Source: DSBX01 sp046484845
GTDB taxonomy: Bacteria > Hydrothermota > Tepidihabitantia > Tepidihabitantales > Tepidihabitantaceae
NCBI GenBank assembly: GCA_046484845.1
Contig: JAWOIB010000171.1
Span: forward strand, 1-6,102
Direction of reading: 5' to 3'
Length of the DNA: 6,102 nucleotides
Shown here: one piece after another, positions 1 to 6,102 of the stretch
Position numbering within the stretch: position 1 is the stretch's first letter
Layout: each line of letters opens with the position of its first letter
The notes under the pieces: generated by a model
Databases searched by the model: none
The model's input: the letters and a program-made list of their open reading frames with translations, nothing else
Told to the model about the DNA's origin: nothing
Made by a program: the position numbers and the translations under genes

Positions 1-2269
<2,269 letters not shown>

Positions 2270-2336
2270 TGAATATCAGTTTGCGTCTTCTCCAAATTGT
2301 CAAAGAACAATTGTCAGCGTAGAGCTGTTGTCTGCT
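2270..2336 (-). other. 23S precursor leader RNA
   Basis: This is the probable transcribed leader between the predicted start point of the proximal promoter (about 2336) and the mature 23S 5' end (about 2269). It is AT-richer than its surroundings and carries a boxA-like element. The minus-strand heptamer GACAATT occurs twice, 14 bp apart (plus-strand 2309-2315 and 2295-2301), flanking boxA. In known rRNA operons this stretch pairs with the 3' trailer to form an RNase III processing stem; the trailer is outside the window, so that cannot be checked here. Confidence 0.6.
2298..2309 (-). promoter_or_regulatory. boxA-like antitermination element
   Basis: On the minus strand this reads TGTTCTTTGACA, very close to the rRNA boxA consensus (TGCTCTTTAACA in E. 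coli). It sits about 30 nt before the mature 23S 5' end. BoxA in nascent RNA is bound by NusB and NusE (ribosomal protein S10), which make polymerase resistant to Rho on long untranslated rRNA. Its presence in the leader of a 23S gene without an upstream 16S fits an independently transcribed unit. I did not identify a convincing boxB hairpin. Confidence 0.7.
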
Positions 2337-2343
2337 GGTTGGA

Positions 2344-2371
2344 ATGATAACGAACACCAACCGGAAGTCAA
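2344..2371 (-). promoter_or_regulatory. Sigma70-type promoter for the 23S gene (proximal, P2)
   Basis: On the minus strand there is a -35 box TTGACT (2371 to 2366), a 16-bp spacer and a -10 box TATCAT (2349 to 2344), each one mismatch from consensus. The predicted start is the A near 2336, about 67 nt before the mature 23S. The area is much less GC-rich than the flanking genes. Position, orientation and the downstream boxA all support a dedicated 23S promoter. Start-site mapping is lacking. Confidence 0.7.
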
Positions 2372-2377
2372 TCAGGA

Positions 2378-2405
2378 ATGATACTGAAAAACGCGCCGGG
2401 CGCAA
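2378..2405 (-). promoter_or_regulatory. Possible upstream tandem promoter (P1) for the 23S gene
   Basis: On the minus strand TTGCGC (2405 to 2400) is followed by 16 bp and a second TATCAT (2383 to 2378). The -10 context, TATCATTCC, is an exact copy of that in the proximal promoter 34 bp downstream. Tandem P1/P2 promoters are common for rRNA genes. The -35 is weak (TTG plus a poor second half), and the spacer includes a small GC hairpin followed by five T, so the segment could instead be a weak terminator or neither. Confidence 0.35.
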
Positions 2406-2542
2406 GGGCCAATCCGGCCACCCCGCAACACAGCGCAACATCATGCCGCAGCGCAACTTGGACGCAGGTTCCATCCCAACTGCCTCCCGGCCTCTTGCAG
2501 GGGGTGTGCCGGGGGGGGCAAGCCGACCCGGAACCGGCCGGA
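2406..2542. other. Gene-free spacer between divergent promoters
   Basis: GC-rich intergenic DNA between the leftward 23S promoters and the rightward promoter at 2543. I find no convincing gene on either strand. It contains three CGCAAC copies (2424, 2434 and 2452; the last two lie within a repeated CAGCGCAAC 18 bp apart) and a run of eight G at 2511-2518 preceded by five G at 2500-2504. No known operator is recognised. Confidence 0.5.
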
Positions 2543-2570
2543 TTGACTAGGCCCTGCCCGGGCCTATACT
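2543..2570 (+). promoter_or_regulatory. Strong promoter abutting the start codon (leaderless transcript)
   Basis: A -35 TTGACT (2543-2548), a 16-bp spacer and a -10 TATACT (2565-2570) lie immediately before the ATG at 2578. With ordinary spacing, transcription would start at 2577 or 2578, on or one base before the A of the start codon. The -35 box and spacer length match the proximal 23S promoter. There is no Shine-Dalgarno between the -10 and the ATG, which agrees with a leaderless message. Confidence 0.7.
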
Positions 2571-2577
2571 GGCCCTG

Positions 2578-3273
2578 ATGAAGCTCACTCTGCTGTTGCC
2601 AATAGTCCTGCTCACAGCCGCCCTCCCGCCCCCCGCGCACGCCCAGGAAGGCTGGCTGGTGCCCTTCGCGGTCGCGTACCAGCCGGAACTCGGCGGGTTC
2701 CGGGATGCGTTCCGAGACCACGGCCTGCCCCTGCCCGCCGAGCGCCAGTACGGCTGGGGCATCGAACTCCGCTCGCTCCTGAGCGGCTTCCTGGTCGGGC
2801 CGATGTACCTGCGCACCTGGGCCGATGCCGAGACCGACAGCTGGCAGCTTCGGACCGAGGCCGACGCGCTGTTCGGCGAAATCGGGTTCAAGCTTGCCCC
2901 GGCCGGCTGGCTCAGCATCGTGCCGATGGTCGGGGTCGGCGGGCTCAGCCAGTCGCTCCATCTCCGTTCCCGGGCCGGCGACCTGCCGTTGGACTCGCTG
3001 CTGCTCAACCCGGGACGGGAAGTCGGCATCAAGACCGGGCTCAAGCTCGCCGGTCTCGCCTCGCTCGAACTCGGGGTCGCGGTGCCGACGAACGCCGGCA
3101 GCTTCGGGATATCCGCCCGCGTCGGGTACCTCTACTCACCGCTGGCGCCCGGCTGGCACACCACCAGCGGCTCACGGCTCACCGACGCCCCGGCCGCGGG
3201 ACTGCGCGGGCCGTTCCTCTCCATCGGCCTGCTGCTCCTCCCCGCGGCCGAACTGACCACCACCACTCGATAG
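2578..3273 (+). CDS. Secreted protein, probable outer-membrane beta-barrel, function unknown
   Basis: I do not recognise a named family in this 231-residue protein. Residues 1-22 form a classic signal peptide: K2, a leucine-rich core, and AHA before Q23 as the likely signal peptidase I site. The mature part has no long hydrophobic helix. It shows alternating polar/hydrophobic stretches typical of beta-strands, near residues 59-66, 71-80, 88-106, 111-121, 148-158, 161-169, 175-187 and 210-220, with glycine-rich turns. About eight strands suits a small outer-membrane barrel, but the usual terminal aromatic residue is missing and the chain ends in a polar TTTTR tail. The ATG lies 7 bp after a strong -10 box and has no Shine-Dalgarno, so translation is probably leaderless. 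It is followed 8 bp later by a lipoprotein gene, suggesting a shared envelope role. A periplasmic beta-rich protein is the alternative. Confidence 0.75.
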   Translation: MKLTLLLPIVLLTAALPPPAHAQEGWLVPFAVAYQPELGGFRDAFRDHGLPLPAERQYGWGIELRSLLSGFLVGPMYLRTWADAETDSWQLRTEADALFGEIGFKLAPAGWLSIVPMVGVGGLSQSLHLRSRAGDLPLDSLLLNPGREVGIKTGLKLAGLASLELGVAVPTNAGSFGISARVGYLYSPLAPGWHTTSGSRLTDAPAAGLRGPFLSIGLLLLPAAELTTTTR

Positions 3274-3277
3274 GAGG
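3272..3277 (+). promoter_or_regulatory. Shine-Dalgarno overlapping the upstream stop codon
   Basis: AGGAGG begins inside the TAG stop codon (3271-3273) of the barrel gene and lies 4 nt before the ATG at 3282. The overlap implies translational coupling of the two envelope genes. The 4-nt spacing is shorter than usual. The motif fixes the lipoprotein start. Confidence 0.75.
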
Positions 3278-3281
3278 CCGG

Positions 3282-4091
3282 ATGCTTCGCAGAATTGTCG
3301 CCTTTGCCGCGCTGGCGGTACTCGCCACCGGCTGCCTGTACTACTACAAGCTCGAGGTGCCGTCCGAGCGCAACTGGCAGGCCGACATCACCTCGGCCCG
3401 CTTCCGGACGCTCAACGGCTCGGTCGACGTCCTGATCGGGACCGACACCACCACCACCGCGCTCGTCACCCGCCGCTGCTTCGGCCGCAGCCGGGGCGAC
3501 GCCGAGGGACACATCGACGACATCGTCATCACCGACACCGTCGCCGACCGCCGACTGGACTTCCTGGTCACCGCCCCGACCGGCCCGCGCAACTACGGCG
3601 CGGACCTCGACATCACCCTCGCGCCCGCGGCCGCGCTCGAACTGCACACCTCGAACGGCGCGGTCAGCATCGTCGGGGTCCGCTCCGGCATCGCCGCCCG
3701 CAGCTCCAACGGCAGGTTGGAACTAACCGGCACCGCCGGCACGGCCGACCTGAACACCTCGAACGGCGCGGTAACCGTCGCGGTGCACACCGGCAGCATC
3801 ACCATCAGCACCTCGAACGGCGAGGTCGCATGCGACCTCGCCCTGCTCGATGCCACCGGCCACTGCCGCATCGAGACCAGCAACGACAACGTCACCCTGC
3901 GCCTGCCGGCTGATGTCTCGGCCGGGTTCGACCTCGAAACCTCGAACGGCGACATCACCATCGTTCCCGGCTTCGGTTCAATCGAGTACACCCTGCAGGA
4001 ACGCACCCGCAAGACCGGCAGCCTCGGCTCGGGCGCGGCCGCGCTCACCATCAAGACCAGCAACGGCAACATCACCGTCCGTCCCCGCTGA
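3282..4091 (+). CDS. DUF4097-type beta-helix lipoprotein
   Basis: A 269-residue predicted lipoprotein. Residues 1-17 are a short signal peptide (R3-R4, then a hydrophobic core) ending in the lipobox LATG before C18, the likely lipidated residue. The chain then has a beta-rich segment (about 40-115). After that comes a ladder of turns bearing T/S-S-N-G motifs: SNG at 124, 142, 160 and 178, SND at 200, SNG at 221 and 260. The first four are exactly 18 residues apart, as expected for rungs of a right-handed beta-helix. This arrangement is characteristic of the DUF4097 (putative adhesin-like) family, whose biochemical function is not established. The start is supported by AGGAGG and the lipobox position. 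Coupling to the preceding barrel gene points to the cell envelope; inner- versus outer-membrane anchoring cannot be decided, though Leu at +2 is not the inner-membrane Asp signal. C66, C184 and C195 are additional cysteines. Confidence 0.85.
   Translation: MLRRIVAFAALAVLATGCLYYYKLEVPSERNWQADITSARFRTLNGSVDVLIGTDTTTTALVTRRCFGRSRGDAEGHIDDIVITDTVADRRLDFLVTAPTGPRNYGADLDITLAPAAALELHTSNGAVSIVGVRSGIAARSSNGRLELTGTAGTADLNTSNGAVTVAVHTGSITISTSNGEVACDLALLDATGHCRIETSNDNVTLRLPADVSAGFDLETSNGDITIVPGFGSIEYTLQERTRKTGSLGSGAAALTIKTSNGNITVRPR
3648..4067 (+). repeat. Internal repeat region encoding TSNG beta-helix rungs
   Basis: These are repeats inside the lipoprotein gene, residues about 123-262. Each unit carries (T/S)SNG followed by a short beta-strand. 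The first four are spaced exactly 54 bp. At the DNA level acacctcgaacggcgcggt is identical at 3646-3664 and 3754-3772, and cacctcgaacggcg recurs at 3809-3822. Spacing then loosens to 22, 21 and 39 residues. The pattern fits growth by duplication of one rung. Confidence 0.8.
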
Positions 4092-4110
4092 GCCGCGGGC
4101 GAATCCGATG

Positions 4111-4124
4111 CCCGGTGCGCCGGG
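4111..4124 (+). other. Small GC hairpin after the lipoprotein gene
   Basis: CCCGG, loop TGCG, CCGGG forms a perfect 5-bp stem 19 bp after the lipoprotein stop codon. No T tract follows, so it is not a standard intrinsic terminator. It may mark the 3' end of the envelope message or be incidental in GC-rich DNA. Confidence 0.3.
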
Positions 4125-4179
4125 TCGAAATACAGGACGCCCGAGAACGCGCGCGTAAGAACGAAACCGGGAGCAACCC

Positions 4180-4185
4180 AGGAGG
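4180..4185 (+). promoter_or_regulatory. Strong Shine-Dalgarno for thioredoxin
   Basis: AGGAGG lies 6 nt before the ATG at 4192, close to ideal strength and spacing. It fixes the thioredoxin start and indicates efficient translation. I found no convincing promoter in the 100 bp before it, so transcription may run through from the envelope genes. Confidence 0.8.
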
Positions 4186-4191
4186 AAAGCA

Positions 4192-4518
4192 ATGGCCGAA
4201 CTGAAACACGTCTCCGATGCCAATTTCGAACAGGAAGTGAAACAGGCCGAACTGCCGGTGCTGGTGGACTTCTGGGCCCCATGGTGCGGCCCCTGCAAGA
4301 TGATCGCCCCGGTGCTCGAAAAGCTGGCCGAGAAGTTCGACGGCCGGCTCAAGGTCTGCAAACTCAACACCGACGAGAGCCCGACCACGCCTGGCCAGCT
4401 CGGCATCCAGGGCATCCCGACCCTGATAATCTTCAAGCAGGGCAAGGAAGTTGAGCGCTTGGTCGGCTTCATGCCCGAGCCCCAGCTCGTCGAGAAGATC
4501 GAACCCCACCTGGGCTGA
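4192..4518 (+). CDS. trxA: Thioredoxin
   Basis: A 108-residue classical thioredoxin, a cytoplasmic dithiol reductant of protein disulfides that is itself recycled by thioredoxin reductase (not in this window). The single domain spans the whole chain, and the length equals that of E. coli Trx. The active site is W31-C32-G33-P34-C35-K36 within FWAPWCGPCK. The buried aspartate is D26, and the cis-proline loop is G74-I75-P76-T77. There is one extra cysteine, C56, on the third strand side, and a slightly unusual SPTTPGQ segment (63-69) where many homologues have NP-x-x-A. There is no signal peptide, so it acts in the cytoplasm. The flavoprotein gene begins about 50 bp downstream on the same strand; co-transcription is likely, but a functional link is not proven. 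Confidence 0.97.
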   Translation: MAELKHVSDANFEQEVKQAELPVLVDFWAPWCGPCKMIAPVLEKLAEKFDGRLKVCKLNTDESPTTPGQLGIQGIPTLIIFKQGKEVERLVGFMPEPQLVEKIEPHLG

Positions 4519-4545
4519 CCTTGCCCGGTCGGCCGGTCTGCCGCT

Positions 4546-4567
4546 GCCGCGCCCTCACGGGCGCGGC
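4546..4567 (+). promoter_or_regulatory. 9-bp GC hairpin directly before the flavoprotein start
   Basis: GCCGCGCCC, loop TCAC, GGGCGCGGC is a perfect 9-bp stem with a 4-nt loop. It ends one base before the GTG at 4569 and begins 27 bp after the trxA stop codon. No T tract follows, so it is not a standard terminator. It would occupy the region where a ribosome binding site should lie, and no clear Shine-Dalgarno is seen outside it. It may limit translation of the downstream gene or protect the 3' end of trxA mRNA. Confidence 0.5.
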
Positions 4568-4568
4568 G

Positions 4569-5942
4569 GTGCGCAAGCTGACCGAACTCACCGCGCCCGA
4601 GCGCGTCATCGCCGAGCCGGAGCGGCTCGCCTGCTACGCCCGCGACGAAAGCCCGGGTCCGTCCCTGCCCCCGGACGTCGCGGTCCTCGCCCGTGACCCG
4701 GAAGAAATCGCCGGGGTACTGATACTCGCCCGCGCCGAGCGGGTGCCGGTCACCCCGCGCGGACTCGGCACCGGCCTGGCCGGCGGCTCGATTGCCGTGC
4801 AGGGCGGCATCCTGCTCTCCACCGAACTGATGAACGAGCCGCCGGGCGTGGACCCGGGCAACCTCGTCCTCATGACCCGGCCCGGGGTCACCACCGACCG
4901 GGTGTCGAAGGCCGCGGCCGCGCACGGCCTCTACTACCCGGTGGACCCGGCCTCCCTCGAAGACTGCTCCATCGGCGGCAACATCGCCACCAACGCCGGC
5001 GGCGCCCGCGCCTTCAAACACGGCGTCACCGCCCAGTACGTCCGGGGGCTCGAAGCGGTCACCGCCGACGGCCGCATCATCCATTACGGCGGCCGCATCC
5101 ACAAGAACGTCACCGGCTACGACCTCTGCGCTGCGCTCGTCGGCTCCGAAGGCACGCTTGCGGTCATCACCGAAGCCACCCTCAAGCTAATCCCGGAACC
5201 AAGATACCGCGTTGCCCTGCTCATCCCCTTTGAGCGCATCGGCCAAGGTGTCGAACTCGTCCTCAACGTCGTCCGCGACGCCCGGCTCCTGCCTGCGGTC
5301 GTCGAATTCATCGAACGCGGCGGCATCCGGGCCTGCAACGAGGTCCTCGGCTCCGACCTGCCCTTCCCGGACGCGGAAGTCCAGGTCCTCATCGAGCTCG
5401 AAGGCAACGACCGGGACAAGCTCCTCGAAGACGTGGTCCGGCTCGGCGAAATGGCGATGGAACTCGGCGCCTCCGAACCACTGGTCGCGGACAACCCCAC
5501 CGACCAGGCCCGCATCTGGCGCGCCCGGCGCGAGCTCGCCAAAACCCTCAAAAAAGTCTATCCCGAAGTCGCGGCCGAAGACATTGTTGTCCCGATTGCC
5601 GAACTCCCGGCCACGGTCGAATTCATCGCCGGGCTCGCCCGGCGCTACGCGGTCACGGTCATCCCCTTCGGCCACATCGGCGACGGCAACATCCACGTTG
5701 ACATCTGCCGCGAAGGCGACCGGGACGACTGGCTCCGCGCCCGTCGTGCGCTCACCGAAGAACTGATGGAGTTCATCCTCGGCCGCGGCGGCCAGGTCTC
5801 GGCCGAACACGGCATCGGCATGGAGAAACGCCACTGGATGACCCGGGCAATCGGCCCGGCCGAGCTCGAGATAATGCGCGCGCTCAAGCGCGCCTGGGAC
5901 CCGGACGGCCTCCTTAACCCCGGCAAAGTCCTGCCCGACTGA
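4569..5942 (+). CDS. glcD: FAD-linked 2-hydroxyacid dehydrogenase, GlcD-like
   Basis: A flavoprotein of the GlcD / D-lactate dehydrogenase group (PCMH-type FAD domain plus FAD-oxidase C domain). It oxidises a D-2-hydroxyacid such as glycolate or D-lactate to the 2-oxoacid. Counting from the GTG at 4569 (457 residues), the FAD phosphate loop PRGLGTGLAGGS is at 63-74, DPASLEDCSIGGNIATNAGG at 126-145, KNVTGYDL at 179-186 and VGSEGTLAVITEATLKL at 191-207. In the C domain, GHIGDGNIH (368-376) and SAEHGIGMEK (411-420) carry the catalytic and metal-site histidines and glutamate. It ends in the family's LNPGK motif. The GTG is preferred because the family N-terminus starts here; an in-frame TTG at 4521 would add 16 arginine- and cysteine-containing residues unlike homologues. 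Neither start has a clear Shine-Dalgarno. No GlcE or GlcF partner lies within the window. The substrate cannot be read from sequence. Confidence 0.93.
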   Translation: MRKLTELTAPERVIAEPERLACYARDESPGPSLPPDVAVLARDPEEIAGVLILARAERVPVTPRGLGTGLAGGSIAVQGGILLSTELMNEPPGVDPGNLVLMTRPGVTTDRVSKAAAAHGLYYPVDPASLEDCSIGGNIATNAGGARAFKHGVTAQYVRGLEAVTADGRIIHYGGRIHKNVTGYDLCAALVGSEGTLAVITEATLKLIPEPRYRVALLIPFERIGQGVELVLNVVRDARLLPAVVEFIERGGIRACNEVLGSDLPFPDAEVQVLIELEGNDRDKLLEDVVRLGEMAMELGASEPLVADNPTDQARIWRARRELAKTLKKVYPEVAAEDIVVPIAELPATVEFIAGLARRYAVTVIPFGHIGDGNIHVDICREGDRDDWLRARRALTEELMEFILGRGGQVSAEHGIGMEKRHWMTRAIGPAELEIMRALKRAWDPDGLLNPGKVLPD

Positions 5943-6102
5943 AACCGCCCCGCCCAACTGTACCGTTTCGTCCACATCGACATAAATCAAACAGCACGAT
6001 AGACTTATCCCGGTTCGACCCGCCCCCTCCCTGGTCCGGGTAGCCATCCCCGGGGCCGTTCCCCCCCTGGCCTCCCCTACGGCTCCGGCAACCCCCTCCG
6101 GG
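5943..6102. other. C-rich intergenic end of window, no gene seen
   Basis: From about 6008 onward the plus strand is roughly half C, with runs such as CCCCCCC (6061-6067) and repeated CCCCCTCC. I see no start codon with a Shine-Dalgarno, no tRNA and no terminator with a T tract. It may be the edge of a longer C-rich intergenic element cut by the window. Confidence 0.4.
5977..6005 (+). promoter_or_regulatory. Weak promoter candidate in an AT-rich island
   Basis: TCGACA (5977-5982), a 17-bp spacer and TAGACT (6000-6005) lie in the only AT-rich patch of the last 160 bp, just after the flavoprotein gene. It could drive a gene beyond the right edge. Support is limited to motif match and base composition. 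Confidence 0.3.

Noticed and set aside
2386..2403. Leftward intrinsic terminator (GCGC, loop CCG, GCGC, then T5)
   Set aside because: The stem is only 4-5 bp and overlaps the possible upstream promoter; nothing to its right is transcribed leftward. It remains possible as an insulator, but I could not support it.
4092..4179. Promoter for trxA in the gap after the lipoprotein gene
   Set aside because: Candidate -10 boxes such as TACAGG or TAAGAA have no acceptable -35 at 16-18 bp.
4521..4568. TTG at 4521 as the flavoprotein start
   Set aside because: There is no Shine-Dalgarno, it is a rare start codon, and the added 16 residues do not resemble the family N-terminus; the GTG at 4569 fits better, though it also lacks a clear ribosome binding site.
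3978..5102. Long minus-strand open frame opposite the lipoprotein, trxA and GlcD genes
   Set aside because: It is antisense to clear genes in GC-rich DNA, where such open frames are expected; its translation is low-complexity G/A/R/V-rich with no motif.
6012..6018. GGTTCGA resembling a tRNA T-loop
   Set aside because: The flanking bases do not pair into a T stem, and no anticodon arm or acceptor stem can be found nearby.
5187..6047. Long minus-strand open frame opposite GlcD
   Set aside because: It is a shadow of the GlcD coding frame, acidic and low in complexity, with no ribosome binding site.

Overview
The window comes from a GC-rich bacterium with a Gram-negative type of envelope. The evidence is a bacterial 23S rRNA, one protein with a cleavable signal peptide and beta-barrel character, a lipobox lipoprotein, and coding sequence with C/G-rich third positions. 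I cannot name the phylum. Separated rRNA genes plus a leaderless envelope gene would suit a poorly cultured lineage, but that is inference.

Layout. Positions 1 to about 2269 hold the 5' three quarters of a 23S rRNA gene on the minus strand; its 3' end lies beyond the left edge. Positions 2270-2405 hold its leader and promoter region: a boxA-like antitermination element and two possible tandem sigma70-type promoters reading left. No 16S rRNA or tRNA occurs in the 3.8 kb upstream of the 23S gene, where a standard 16S-tRNA-23S operon would have them. This 23S gene therefore looks unlinked and independently promoted.

From 2543 everything reads right on the plus strand. A strong promoter (TTGACT, 16 bp, TATACT) ends 7 bp before the ATG of a secreted, probably outer-membrane beta-barrel protein (2578-3273). 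That message should be leaderless or nearly so. A DUF4097-type beta-helix lipoprotein (3282-4091) follows after 8 bp, with its Shine-Dalgarno sequence overlapping the previous stop codon, so the two form a coupled envelope pair. After a 100-bp gap with a small hairpin comes thioredoxin (4192-4518), with an excellent Shine-Dalgarno. Next is a GlcD-type FAD-linked 2-hydroxyacid dehydrogenase (about 4569-5942), separated from trxA by a 50-bp spacer that carries a perfect 9-bp GC hairpin. The last 160 bp are a C-rich intergenic stretch with a small AT-rich island and a weak promoter candidate.

The two gene pairs have different themes: cell envelope (barrel plus lipoprotein) and redox metabolism (thioredoxin plus flavoprotein). 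I see no phage, transposon, CRISPR or defence genes. The most notable features are the freestanding 23S gene with its own control region, the leaderless envelope promoter, and the hairpin against the GlcD start codon.
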